Positions 24,401 to 39,400 of a stretch of DNA of 64,000 nucleotides are shown piece by piece. Source of the stretch: Rhyzopertha dominica (Eukaryota > Arthropoda > Insecta > Coleoptera > Bostrichidae); assembly GCA_025024175.1 (NCBI GenBank), contig QCXZ01000138.1, positions 44,363,092 to 44,427,091 on the forward strand, given 5' to 3'. The position numbers and the translations under genes were made by a program. How positions within the stretch are numbered: position 1 is the stretch's first letter; each line of letters begins with the position of its first letter. The notes beneath the pieces are model-generated. The model was not told the origin of the DNA and made no database searches. It was given only the letters and a program-made list of their open reading frames with translations.

Positions 24401-27400
24401 ACGCTATTTAATGTAGTACGCCACAGAATGCACCTCAAAACGAGAGAAAAGACTCGTACATATCAAGAGGTTGTAAAAACTGTATTTGGTATCCGTATCC
24501 AAATGACCGTAGGCCCATCTAATAAATAGTTTTCGGTACGTCCACAAAACATAGTTTTTAACTTTACCCGGAATTTATGCTGTCTGGATAAACAAATCAA
24601 GAGTTAAAAACTTGCAAATAATTGTCTTTCCTTCTTCGATCTAGTTTTAAACTGCCATAACTGCACGACATTTCTCTCAAGACAATTTCTATAATTCTGC
24701 CTCCTTTATTTCCAGGACAATCACTGTCTGAGGATAAAAATCCTCGGCGACTGCTACTATTGCGTCTCTGGTCTTCCGGAGCCACGTTCCGACCATGCAC
24801 ACTGCTGCGTGGAGATGGGACTGGACATGATCGACGCTATCGCCAGCGTGGTGGAAGCAACCGACGTCCAGCTGAACATGAGAGTCGGCATCCACTCAGG
24901 GAGGGTGTTGTGTGGCGTCTTGGGCTTGAGGAAGTGGCAGTACGATGTCTGGAGCAACGACGTCACGCTGGCCAACAACATGGAGGCTGGTGGGGAACCA
25001 GGGTGAGTTTTGATAACATTAAGCAAAAGAAGTCGCGTTATTTGATGTAGATATAAGCGTCGAGAAGCTTAATTCGCAAAGATGTAGTGATTCACAAATT
25101 CCAGCGCAGAGAATGAACTTCAGTTTACATTCTTACAAAAATCGTAGACAGAATGGCGTTCTTGACGCAGCAGACCCTAAAGAGCGGCAGCGTGTTATTA
25201 TTAACGTGGTTTTATTGTAAATTCTCTCTAAGATAAGTATTATTTTTTAATTTATTCGTGTCAGATACATTGTTTTAAATCTCGGAAAGAATCGAGCTGG
25301 GTGGCGAAAATTTTATTTGATATTGACCCCAAAAGAAGAGATCCGGGTACCTTTTATTTTAAAATTGCTTAATGGATAACGCATAAAGTGAAGAAGCTTC
25401 ATCTTGTTGAAACCTTAGCTCATTCATAATGTAATCTTCATTTTCTATTTCAGTCAATATCAATCAATGTATGATTTTATAACAGATACAGGTATATAAT
25501 ATATCTTCCGTTATATTGCTAGATACAAAAAAGCTCCAGCAATACGATTCACAAAAATGTCTAGTCAAACATTATTTTTTCTTGCAAAATGGAGGCAGAA
25601 ACAGAGTTTTCTATGTTGATTCAAAAGATCATTCAGTATTCATTTATGAATACTCTTGCTATCATGAAATGAACTAGAACACATTATGAAAAGATCTAAA
25701 AATTAATAGTAATTGTTCAGTATATTGTACATACGAATATCTATCATACAGGATGTTTCACGAATGATAATGATCCTGACGAAATTAAAAATGCAACCTA
25801 AAATACATTTTCATAGACAATGTAGTTATTTTATATAATGGTATTATTTTAAAAATAAATTGGGAATCCATGACGGCTATGCACTATGCTCCCTGTCACT
25901 GTATTTATTAAAAGTCAAAATGTATTCAAATGATGAAAAAACAGATATGATTTTGATTTATGGTGAATGCAAGAAAAATGCTTCCGCTGTTGCCCGTTTA
26001 TACAGACAACGTTTTCCAAATAGAAAGAGCTCCTGCCGATATAATTTTCAAGAGACTTGAATTAACTTTAAGGACAAACTGACCACCACTGAAAAAGTCA
26101 AGAGAAAGAACAGCAGCAGGCCCTGACAATGAAGTTAGAGTATAGGAAATGATTGACGAAAATCCTCATATTAGTCAAAGGGTAGACTCAAGAGCAACCG
26201 GTATTAGTCTGTCTTCAGTACACCGAATAATTAAAAGCAATCAATTTCATCCGTATCACTTGCAATTGGTCCAGGCCTTAAAGGAGACAGACTATCCTAA
26301 AAGACTGGCTTTTTGTAACTTTTTTCGGGAACATCAAAATTTGAATGTGAGATTTTTTGACATTTGCTTCTCAGATGAAGCAAGATTTTCTAATAATAGT
26401 AGAGTTAACAAACATAACATGCATTATTATGCGCAAGAAAATCCACGTTGGATTCGAGAAGGACATTTTCAAACTATCTACTCGACGAGTGTCTGGTGCG
26501 GAATATTGGGGAATCAAATTGTCGGGCCTTATTTTTTTCGCGATAGTTCAAACGGCAATACTTATCTAAATTTTTTAAGAAAGATTTTTTACCGGTACTT
26601 CTCCAAAATGTAAATTTACAAGTAAGACAAGATCTATGGTTCCAACGAGATGGGGCACCTGCGCATTATCATAGAATAGTGCGAAATCATCTTGATTTGG
26701 TTTTGCCTAACCGGTGGATAGGAAGAGGTTCAATTAATCCTTGGCCACCGAGAAGCCCGGACGTTACTTCTTTGGATTTTTTTCTGTGGAGAATGGTAAA
26801 AGAGCAAGTATGCCAAACACCAATTGAAAGTGTAGAACATTTAGAAAATAAAATACGTGATGCATGTAGATCCATCACTCCAGAAATGTTAATGCATGTT
26901 AAAACATCGTTTTGGGCACGAATTCAAGCTTGTGAAAACAGCGGAGGGCAAAATTTTGAGCATTTATTACATTAATATTATTGAATAAACATTTTTTTTA
27001 AATAAAATTTGTTTTACAATACCGAATTTACTTAAAGCAAATGATTCAAGTTTATATCAAAATTTACGAATTTATACAGCTCTCTACGTTTTATATTTTT
27101 TAAGATGATGAACAATTATCAATTGCAAATGTATTTTGGGTTGCATTTTTAATTTCGTCAGGGTGATTATCATTCGTGAAACATCCTGTATATTTTGATG
27201 TCTAGAAGTTTAGCAGCCCCTACAGCAATTCATTGGGGTTCTTACTGAAATTCTGCAAACTGGATTTTAAAAAATGTTTAGCTTTGTTCACAAACAAAAG
27301 CTACTTAAAGAAATTCTTTGAGTCGCCAAGAGTGACATTGTTGCCTTTTTTATTACTATTAAAATTAGTTCGTGTCAAAATAGTATGTGCACTTGTTAGA

Positions 27401-30400
27401 ACGCATTTCTCTTACTTAATGTATAATATGCTATTAAAAATGTACTTCAGAGATTTTTGGCCAAACAAAATTGGCAAAAGAAAAATGTAGGCCTGCAAAA
27501 GCAAGAAGCCAGTAAGAATGAACATTTCCTAAACTCCGGGGTAATAAAATTCTGATCCGACTGACAATTCGCGCCTCGTAAGTGGCACAGCGTCCATCAC
27601 CATGAATAAATCCGTTACAACAATAATTATTCCAGCGGGAAAGGGAAAGACTGGAGGAAATGGCCGAAGAAAAAGAGCTGTCAGCAGGCGCGATCAATTA
27701 CGATTCAATCTCGGCCCATTCCTTTCTCGTCGCCGCAGACGTGTTTTGTCCTTTTGCAAGCGTTGCGCGAACCGCTTATGGTCTAATGGATTGAGCCAAT
27801 TAAGAGATTATTACGGCGTGTGGACGAGGCGTGTGTGTGGACACGTGATGAAAAATGAGGGTCTCCTTGTTGCGGTGATTTGGGGTAGACGGGAGCTCTT
27901 TGGGTAAATGAGCTCGCGGGCCGCCCGTCAAGTGTGGTACTAATCGGGCTTTCCTGAAATGATAAGCTGGATAAAGCTCGGAGCAGGAGGCGAGCATTAG
28001 CATGGACAAAAAAGGAGAGTGATCCCCAGTAGAATGTCAAAGACACAGCCTCTAAAGAGTGCCTGACACAGATTTTTTAAAGTAAAACCACAAGGGAGAC
28101 GTAATAGAAACAAGGGGCGCCAAACTGGTAAAATCTAAACCGATTAATACGTATGCATAAGTAAAATATTTTACTCTCTGTCATATTATTCGTTCTCATT
28201 CATTTAACACAGAAATAAAAAGTATAATAGGTAGTAGTTAAAGCAGTGGTAAATCAAATGGATCTAAGAAAAGAACCGGCAGGGATTTCAAAACAATACA
28301 ATTATATTTGTTAATTTATATAAAAATTATACATCAGTGCTTATGTACTATGGAACGCGATATATAAATTATGAATTGATCATACTTGCTTTTACGTGAA
28401 TACTGATATTAGTTATAAAACAGTTACTTTAAATATGAACTATGAATGTTTTGAATACTTACCCTTGCTTTTACGACTTCCAGTTAAATCTCTTCTTCTT
28501 TGTTGTGTATATCGTCCATCTTCTTTAAGAAATTTCATTGAAGAGTTTGAAGACTTATACTCTAGAATTGTTTATCTTGCAGACAGTCTTCTCTTTGTGG
28601 GTGACATAAATATTGCTTATATGGACGTTAACAATAGTCCTACTCAACAATATCTAGACTTATTAAATGTTCTTAACATTAATTATATCTGGCTGTAGAG
28701 GAACCAACTAGAACTTCACTTTGTGCACAAACTCTAATAGATCATATTATTGCATCCGACCTAGATATGAATAACTCTGTTTCAGTCGAATCTAATCACA
28801 ATATATCTGATCATAGTGTAATTTAGTGTGAGCTAAACTGTTTTGTACAACGGTCATCCGACAATTCTGTTTTTCTGAGTATCGCAGTTTTAAAAACTTC
28901 AACCAAGACAATTCATGATATCCCTGATGTTAACGCAAAATACTCCTATTAAATGAGATATTACTACATATACTCTATATACACACTCCGATTGTTAGAC
29001 GTAAAATCTCCAAACTTTATTCTCCATGGTTATCAAGCAACCTAAAATTTATGATGGCTCTACGTAATAAAGCCCTTACCCGCTTAAAAAAAAGACAAGA
29101 ATCAGGTACATCAGAATTATTATCAGTCACTAAGAGATCTATAAAACTAGAAAAGAGAGACCTACAGTTTCGTATCACAACTACCAATAGATCTAAATTA
29201 TTTGCTGAACTCAAATTGTTAGGTACCAGTTTCAAGAATAATTTACATAGTTTACCAAATAATTTAACTTCACCTAATGGTTATAATAAATTTCTTTCAA
29301 ATATTCTTCCAAAAAACTTCATTCCTGATCCTGCCTTGTTAAAACAATACTTAAATACCAAATTAGTGAACTCAAGCTTTGAATTTGCTTTACAACTGAG
29401 AGAGAAGTGTCTGAAATTCTCTTGTTCATAAAGACGAATGCAACCGCTCACGATAGCATTCCTACTAACTTGATAATTTATGCCATGCCGATTATTCTAC
29501 CTTATATCACGCATATTATTAATACATGCATTGGTCTCTCTCTCTTGTATCTGATACTTGGAAGAAATCTGTAGTTATACCAATCCCTAAAAGCAACAAT
29601 CCCGAGAGTTTCAAGGGCCTAAGACCTATAAGCGTACTTCCTACTCTTTCTAAAATACTTGATCGAGTGATGGCCAATCAACTTCTTTCCTATGTTGGCA
29701 CTTATAATCTTTTACACTTTATCTGAATAGAGAAGAACACAGGGCATCATAAATGACGTCATGCGCACAAACCATTTTTCGCACGCAACACCAACCGTTG
29801 CCAGGTAACGATACCATTCAGTGGCGTGCTCGCATTCGTCTAATTTAACGTTCGCGTTTCGTTTGGAGTAGAAGATCAGAGTGCGTGTTTTTATTAGCGC
29901 GTTTCGTATTTACTGTTTATACAGCATGGTTTCTTTATTATTAGTGTTTTGTCTGCATAATATATCCTTCTATTTTGCTGTGTGCTGCGTATTGTACTGC
30001 AACCTATTAACTGACCCCTATTAATGATGGCGACACTGGTTATGACGTGCAAATGATGACGCTCTTGTATTCTTTTCTAATCAAATGGAGTGTACCTACC
30101 ACACAGTCTAGTTTTCGCAAAGGTTATAGCTATGAAACTTAATGTTACTGACAATATTATGACAGCTATGGATTCTGGTAAAGCGTGACTGCTGGTCCTC
30201 CTCGATTTTTCCAGGGCGTTTGATACTCTTTTAGTCATGAATTACTTTCAGCTATTCTGCATCACTTGGGTTTGGGGCCGGACGCATTGCTGCTATTTAT
30301 TTTTCCAATAGGAGCCAGATTGTTAAAATTCGAAACACCTTTTCAAATTCATCTGTTGTACACTGTGGGGTTCCCCAAGGGTCAACCTTAGGACCGCTAC

Positions 30401-33400
30401 TATTTACCCTTTGTACATCTGTTATCGCTCCTGCTGTAAAATTCGGTGAATGTCACTTCAATGCAGATGATACACAAATACTGTACTCTTTTAGTAATGA
30501 TAATGTTACCCATCTCAAGAAGAAGCTATTATTAGATTTAAATAACATATTACCCACAAGCTTAAAGTAATACCGTGGTTTAATATGGCTACAAGAAGGG
30601 CATTTTACTCTGTTTGCTTATATCATAAGATTATTCCGTACAAAACACCGCCTTTGCTAAAAACGTTCGAATAATCCTTATAAAATTGTGAAATGGCATT
30701 TAAATGAATCACAAATATTTATGTACCTATATAAACCACTGTAATTGTATGGAGAATTTCAGTCTTCCTTTAGCCCTTGAGTGCAAACAACGGGTTNGTG
30801 TTTAGTAGTGTGTGAAAGTAAATTTTTGTGTTGTTTTTGCTAAAATGTAACATAATAATCCCTCTTGAATCTTCTATGAAATGTAGTGAACCTTATTTCT
30901 GAATCATTGTTTCCACTACTGGAACAACCGACAGCTGTTTNTTATGGACAGGACTGNGAGTCATTCCGAATGGTTGAAAAAAATCCTTCCTTGGCCAAAA
31001 AAAAACTTGGCTAGATAATCATGAATGGAATTAATGAAGAATAGACGTTTAGGAGCCCGATTGAATATGTATGCGTAATTGTCAAAAATTGCTACGACCG
31101 AAATATTGGACAAAACGAGTGACGAGGCAGTGAAAGAAATGTGTAGGGAAATTTTGTAACAATTATTCTTGAAAATTTGGAATATATGTTGGCATCAGTA
31201 CGAAAAGTTATATTCCTCTATTAAACGTTTGTAACAATATTCTTTTTCTGTATTTGTCAAAATCAATCACGTGTTTGGTTAAATAACAATATTCGGTTAC
31301 TAACTAACCTGGCAGCATTATCATTCTATAAGAAATAAGTTGATTTTAAATAATACTCAGACAATTTGTGTACGGGTTTTTCTTACATAAGGCTTCAACT
31401 AATTGGCACACATTTGTATCAAGGATCGTATTATTTATAAGTCTTAAGAGATTTTGGGCTAACGATGCAACTTTAGTATATTGCATTCAAAAATAATTAA
31501 AAATGACTTTTCTTAATTTGAACGATTGGAAGTTTTTATAAGATCATTAGTAATTTTTGAATGTTTAAAATGGCTTCTTAGGTTAATTTTTTGTACATTT
31601 TCTCATCTAGTAATTCTCTAGTTTTAGTCTTATAATCTGTTCTGTTTAAAATAACTTTTACTCAAAAAGGGTTGCCGTAACAAAAGCTTTGCGTTTTGAA
31701 ACATTTTTTTAATTTAGCCATATGCACTGTAGTTCTAGTAGTGTTGTATTACTTATAAAAACACTGTTGCACAATAATATACATATAAAATAAAATACTC
31801 TGGCAAAATAAAGAAAGATACTTAATCTTCTGGAATAAGTTTTACAAAACACATATGTTCTTTACATTTTCTATTAATCTTGACAGCTTGTTATACAAAA
31901 CAAATTTCATGAATGACCTGACCTGACCTAATACCTAAGAATACCACACCAAATAATGCAATCATAAAAAAGATGGCGAAAATACACTTCTGTTATATTC
32001 GTACTGCAATTTCCTCATCCTATTGATCACTCAAACCAACTGAAATTTATTTTGCTATGCCGGAATGCGCAGACGAATGTAAGTACTTAGAGGCTAACTG
32101 CAGTAATATAGATACGCTCCATCCAATTATGCTACTCCTCAAATTTAATTGCCAGACCTTATAGATAATGCAACGCCGATCGCATCGCCGAACTACTTTA
32201 CCAACTTTTCTCTATAAATTATGTGACCAGCTCCAACATCCGTTGGAGTGGTGTAGGAACAGGCGGAGTAAAGATCAACTTTGAAGTAATTTACACGAAT
32301 GTAAATGCAAACGGTAGGAGGTGGGTGGGGGGTTGATTAATTGCTTTCTGTGTTCTCTCTTCGCGACAGCAAGGACGTACTCCACTTCGCTTTGATGCAA
32401 TTACGTTTCGAGTAGTCTTGAAGTTTTGGAAGGCAGGGCAGTTCAAGGTCAAAAGTTAAAGGAAGATTGGGTTCAAACTTTGTTTTAATCTTCCTTGCTT
32501 TACCACGTAAAAATATATTTTTTGTTCATGTAAACTGTTGGTCGGCACTTTCGCGATAACTTTTTGTAATACCGCAGTTTTTTGGTCTTTCTCGANCGAA
32601 GTTTGATCCTGTGCGTTTCTTTTCCCAGGTTTGGAAGTGTCAGAATCTCCCAATTTACAGTTTTTAGTGGTTTTATTGCTCTTTTTGTTTGATTGACTAA
32701 ACCACAATTTACGAGAACAGCACATAAAGGTGTATTAAAAGTATGAAACTAATTCATTTAAGAAATACTTACTGGTAAGATTTGAGCAAAAACATGCAAA
32801 CCTACAACGATATCGGCCACTACTTTGACGTTACGCGATGATGATCCTGGCTCGTTAGACTGTCGAAGGCGTTGGTATAGCTATAGAACGTTATACTGCA
32901 AGGGGGGCAGCTGCCTCCCCCTGGACCTGGGTTGCCATTCATCATCAGAATCTGTCTTATATTCGGAGATAACTCTAACTTTAGTACCAAATTTCTAAAT
33001 TCACATTACATTTTAACAATTAATATAAAAAAACTAAAAATCCGTCCGAACTCACGTTTATGAAAGTCAATTTATTTAATATAAGTTTAAGAAATCCAGT
33101 AAAAGCATTATCAACACGAATTAAAACCCGGTGTGTTGTTAAAAATGCAATTAAATATATTTCTGTTTATTTAAATGAAAGTTAATTTGGTTAAAATATT
33201 AAGTAGTCGGTTAATTTTGGAGAGCAATGCACTGGCGATCTAAGGAGGCTGGCTTGACGCATAATGCTGAGGCATTTGTCATTCTGAGTTTTAATAATGT
33301 TAGTTATCCATCGAGTCTCTTTCCCTGAGGAGTAAAAATTACTACAATTGTATCTTTAGCACCTATACATATGAACTTCCACCTTAAATTTTTAAAGCTT

Positions 33401-36400
33401 CTGGTGTGAGAAGTTGAAAGTTTATTAAAAGCGCATCGGTTAATGCATTAGTCTTTGGTATGTGTTAATTCTGAATCAGAAATCGTGCTTTTATTAGTAG
33501 AACTTTTAAGGTGAAACTTATGTTCCTTTGGTATGATATCATTATACATTATGTGGATCACGGAACTTTATTCTCCCAAATAAAATGTATCAATTCATTT
33601 TTTATAAACGCGAGAGCGATGCAAATGAACGCGCCTCACCTAACTGAGTTCATCATAAACGGAATTAGTAATAAAGGGGCTTTGTATGATCAGTGTACAT
33701 AGAAAACATATAAATAATTTGGGTCTTTATTTCACAGAAGATGTTTTAAGTCCTCTTGCAGAAAATCCACGCATTATTCATGGAATAAATACTTCATCCA
33801 CGGATTATTCATGGAATAAATACTTCATCCACGGATTATTCATGGAATAAATACTTATTATTTCTATTTATGTTGAATTATACTCTACAAGACGTTCCTG
33901 CTTTGCACCCCCCCCCCCCCCCCCCGCTCCTAGAGCAAAAGCTGGGTACGCCCATGGCTATGTTTGAATGATTTTTTTTATAATCAATAAAGAAAGATAA
34001 GTAGCCCACCTCTCTTGTGGGTATCTCCGCAGTCAGAAGAACAAGTTCTACCAATTTCTGCGGATTGCTATTTCTTTAAAAAACGATGATGTATGATTTA
34101 AAGACCTACCAGAATTATTCTGCGAATATGGTTTTGATATTTTAACATGAATACAAATTTATCTATTTGAAGAGATTTACCTGCAACTTACTTTTAATTA
34201 TGTTCTAAAATAATATGTATAGAGCTTCAAGTCTTGGAAATAAATCGGCAGACTTTCTCTAAAATATTTACCTGTGAACCTTTTTAACCTCTTCTAATCC
34301 CTTCTTGCGCTGTGTCAAATTTAGAAACAATCATTTTCTTCTTGTGTGTCAACCAGTCGAGTTCTTCTATTTCCCGCGTTCTTTGTTTGTTGCCTGTTAT
34401 TAGTTGTATAATTTCTCAACAAAACAGTTTCTTTCGACACTATACATTTTATTTGCGCTACGTAAATTTTGGGAAAATACTACAAACTGCAACATTCTTA
34501 TAGTACCTATTTATTATAAAAATGTGGAGACCGTGGAATGGGGTACCTGTTTCCCACCCTCAGGAAGGTGAAATCAACGTAGAGGTTGTCGAAGAACTCG
34601 AAATGGCGGAAGATGTTTTGACAATAATATTGAAAGCGATGTACCCGAAAAGTCAAAGCTCGTTAAACGTAATCGTAATCATCATTTACCATCAGAAGCG
34701 AAATAAATAGTATGAATGTTTATGAATATATCAAAAATACAGAGGGAGAAAGTGGGGCCATCGGAAAAAGTTGAGCAAAATTTCACAATCAACTCTGAGA
34801 AATATAGCTGTAAATGGAATTCAGGACAGAAAAGTGCGCAAAGACGTTGGTTCGTCGAGGGTTTTCAAAGATGATCACGCAAATTTAATACGACACGACG
34901 TATGATTTATGAGACATACAAAAATAATTTTGTATTGACAATTGAAGAATTACACAAGTAGTTTTATTATAAGAAAATTAATAAACGCCAAGTGCTTGTG
35001 GAATCTCCACAAATATCGGAATGGCTAGTAAATTACTTAAACCAAATTAAAAATTTTCGATCTGAAGATAGACCAATTATATATGTCGACGAAACTTGGT
35101 ACGACACTCATGACACTGTGAAAAAAGGTTGATGCGTTAAGAGTAACAAATGCGCATTGAATGTACCGGCGTCATATGGTAAACGAATAATTATTCTACA
35201 TGAGGGATTTAAAATCAGATGGATTGAAGATGCATTATTTCTGTCTGCTAAAAACATGAAGGACGCCATAGAAGTATGGCGGCCAATGCAGTAATTGTAT
35301 TAGACAATGCGTCTTATCATTCTGCTCTGATTTAAAAAAATTCCAAATACGTCTTCAAATAAAGAAGAAATCAAAGATTAATGTTTTGATAAAACATTAC
35401 GAATTGATAGTTTGGCTAAAGAGCATCGACACACAGTTTTACAACTATCGCCGTATCACTGTGTATTTAATCCATCTAATAAGAGTCTTGTAAGGAGGCA
35501 AATTACTGCACCAAAATTTAGTTATAGCACCATACAATCTATCCAAGGAGTTGCAGAAATCACAGCAAATGGCTGGTCTAGCCGCGTGCATCATGTGGTA
35601 AAAGAAAATTTTATAGGGAACGACTGGTGGTGGACTTCAACTTGGCGACGGTAATGAAACCGACGATGACGTTGACTCTTTTTTTGAAGTGACTAACATT
35701 TAATTTAAAAAAAATGTAAAAATGATACGTTTTGTGTTTATTTATTCCTTAAACGTTAATGTAACGGTTGAAGGATTTCAAGTACGGTCCTGTAAGGCGT
35801 ACGAGAACCGCCTGGCAGGCAAATAGTTTTACAGCGGTCTGTGGTTTGGTGTCGTAAAAATTATTGAAAGTGAAATAAACCATTATGTTGTATTCACAGA
35901 ATATTACTGATCAACAGTAACCAAATAATAGATAAAAACCCCGCCGAAAATAAAAATTGACGTGTCCGAGTGTTCTTGCTCAAAACTCAAGAGTATTTTT
36001 TAACTGAATTAGTTGCATACTTTTGATACACCCTGCATTATGAGAGTGTTAGGAAAGGTACTGTTGACAAAATAAAAGTCCTAACCCTTTTCATATGAGA
36101 TCTAGAACTAGGTATGTAAAGTTTAGGTCCCTAACAGAAAGATTTGTGGAGGTTTGGCATATTTTAATAGCGTCAAACGTATATGCTAGATTTACCCCGG
36201 TTTGAAGTGCAGTATAATTGGCGCATAGTTGTGACCTGCAGGGTCGCTACAAGTACAGAAGCAGCAGGATATTTCAAGTTCTGTTCGATCAATTTTTCTG
36301 AAATTTTGCTTGGGCATGTGGGTAATTAAAACGCATTTTGTGAAATTATTTCAACTCCGTGTCAGCTCTCGTTTCCGATATATGGGCCCAAGTTGCAATT

Positions 36401-39400
36401 TTTTAANTGGAGAGAAGGGTCAAAAGGCACATCATTGAAAAGGGTATTTTTCCTAAGTTCAAAAATGTATTAACACTTGTACAGTTTCTTGCTTCTGAGT
36501 TGAGAAAAGTGTGAAAAGAAACCTGGGTCTTGCAAAACACTTCGGGATAAAAACCATATTCGTTATCGCTAAGTAAGAACAAAAACTCCAGCTGTCTCCA
36601 TTTTCATCATTGAAAAGGATATGTATCACACTTTTACAATTTATTGCTTCTGAGTTAAGAAAAGTGTAAATACACTCATCGATAATACTGCACCAGACAT
36701 TCATTTTCTGAGGATGTTGTGTGTGGACTTGTTCCATCCAATGTGGATTTGTGTCCGACCAATATCTGCAATTGTCTATTCGCATTACCATTGAGGCAAA
36801 AAGTCGTTTCGTCAGAAAACATAATCCAATTTAAAATGTTTCTATCTTCATCTATCATGTTCATAGCAGTTTCGCAAAATTCCATCTTACGATCGAAATC
36901 ATCTTCGCTCACTTCTTGTAATAAGTGAATTTTATATGGATGAAACTTCTCTTTTTTTCAAAATTTTTTGAACAGATTTTCTGCTAATATGGTGAGTGAG
37001 AGCACGCTGTTGTACGGAACACTTGGGATTCTCTTACACATCTGAAAGAACATTCAAGCTTCCTCACTCGTAGCAACCTTTGGACGTCCCGGTTTTTGAC
37101 GATTGTTAACACCGCCGGTTTGGTCAAAACGTTCCAATGTTTTAATAATGTTGATCTGGCAATTGGTTCACAATCTTCATGAACTGCATTGTAGAGTGCA
37201 AGTACTTCCGAATAACTTCGCCTTCTATCTCTATAACCAGTCATCATCAACATTTCGATGCGATCATATTCAATTAACGGAGGCATTGCGATTGCAAATA
37301 ACAAAGTGAATGAAAATTATCACCAGTCACGAGGAAAATGGGGACACCTGGAGTTTTTGGTTCTTATCCCGAAATTTTTTGCAAGACCCAGGCCCCGTTG
37401 CACAAAGCGTGGTTAACCAGACCCCCTGGTTAACACGCGGTCAAGGGGCAGTTGTCATGGAAACGGTTCTTTTTAAGGGTTCTTTATTGGTGCTGCCTAT
37501 GGCAACGGCTGGTTAACCGCGTGTTAACCAGGGGGTCTGGTTAACCACGCTTTGTGCAACGGGGCCCCAGGTTTGTTTTCACACTTTTCTGAACTCAGCA
37601 AAAAATGATGATGTGCCTTTGGCCCCCCCTTCCCATTAAAAAAATGCAACTTGCGCCCGTATCTCCGAAACGAGAGCTGACACGGAGTTGAAAAACTTCT
37701 AGAAAATGCATTTTAATTACCCATAGGCCCATGTACCATTTCAGAAAATTCGGTCGAACAGAACCTGAAGTATTCCATACTTCGTAGCGACCCTGTATTT
37801 ATAAACTAAAAGGTCAGTTAAATAATCATTTAGCTAGCGCACTTTCTGCTTAATTGCAGCCGAATTCCCTCCCCCAAACATTAAACTTGATTCATCGACT
37901 ATCAATTCCACGTGTGTCCCAAATTCCCAACAAATCGCATTAGTAAACCAAACAGACCCGGATCGGTTTTTAAATAACCCTGTCGATTTGCTTGTGTTGC
38001 TCTTCCATCGGCTCGCCGTGTAAATGTAAATTGATTTTCAACAGGAGGGTCCACATAACTCAGGCCACGCTGGATTATCTTGGGGGTGAATACGAGGTGG
38101 AAGCCGGCATGGGTGCGACCAGGAACCAGTATCTGAGGGACCACTGCGTCACAACCTATTTCATCGTACCGCCGGCTAGAAGGAGAAAGGTATTTGTTAA
38201 TTATGGAGGAGCGCGGTTGTTATCTAGGGTTTTACAGTGGAGATTTTGGGATTTATTTGATGTTAGGGGTTTAGAGGGCCGTATACTGCGAAATTTGCGT
38301 CATAAGAAATGGGAAATTCATTCCAAAACATAAGTAATCCGCCAAAATCCGTACGTATTTGTCTTATTAAAATGAAACGATATCCAGTTTAGATATATTA
38401 TAATAAGACAGTTTGATCTGTACTCACATTGTAGAATTCATCAGTTACACATAGATTCTTTAAACCATACATTTTTCGTTTTTATAGTTTGTAGTATGAG
38501 TAACACTCTAACTTCTTATATTTCTTACTTTCTCATTATATTTAAATAGTTCATTTCATCTTCGTCAACACTCATGAACTTTCTTTACAACATCCGGCAT
38601 TGTTTGTGGCGTGTTAACAATTAAAAGTAAATCTGCATTAACAACAGCATTTACAGTGAAGCAATCTAACCATACAACCTCCGAATATACTAAATTCTTG
38701 CTTTAGTTCTAATACACATAATTAAAAATAAAGTTAAAATAATCACTACCAACATAAGCTTTACTTTCATCTCTGGATTCGTTGTCCGCATGAATCTTCT
38801 AGTTCTACACACATCTTTACGTATAAGATGTGTTGCAATCTTCTCCCCCCCGCCATCCTTTCCCCATATCAATCGACTTAAAATTGCATGATAAGGGAAA
38901 ATACGAATGTCGATATTATATTGTTTGCAAATATTCTTGAAGTTCTTCTTTTTTACATGAACTATTTTGAATTTTTTTTGTGCCGAATGGTAGATGGGAA
39001 AATCAGCGTTCAAATGGCCCGATAACGCTTTAACACATCTTTTGTACAAAGCAGCAAAATGTATCCAACCAACGTCAGATCCAGCATGTAAAATTGCCAT
39101 GCGTTTTGACCGTACATCCATAGAACTACCGCGCGCCCACCATTTTTGACGGTCTCGTGTCCTTATTTTTGAACACTTTTCGCAAAAACTACCGTAAACT
39201 TTCCGGGCAACAGCTGATCTTCAAAATTCGGCAAACTTGTGATGTAAAAGTCTTAACGGTTAAAACAGTGCAACAGTGAATCATTATATAATTGATGATT
39301 CACCTTCTGAAGATTTTAAATAAGTGTACACAATTAAAATTATGATTTGAGCAAATGGCTGCTATTGAGTACTACGTTTTGATTCAATTTAAATACAAGA

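Larger units (their letters stand above)
25749..27188 (+). mobile_element. Tc1/mariner element with DD41D-type transposase
   Basis: Complete by its borders: 62-bp TIRs (left CAGGATGTTTCACGAATGAT) differing at about four positions, with TA at 25747-25748 and 27189-27190. Total 1440 bp. One transposase gene fills it in + orientation. Confidence 0.92.

Noticed and set aside
31897..31935. CCTGACCTGACCTAA text as interstitial telomere repeat
   Set aside because: Only one CCTAA unit fits the insect telomere motif; the rest is CCTGA.
33773..33856. Evenly spaced repeat units, CRISPR-like at first glance
   Set aside because: Units are contiguous 31-mers without spacers, and this is eukaryotic intron DNA; a simple tandem repeat.
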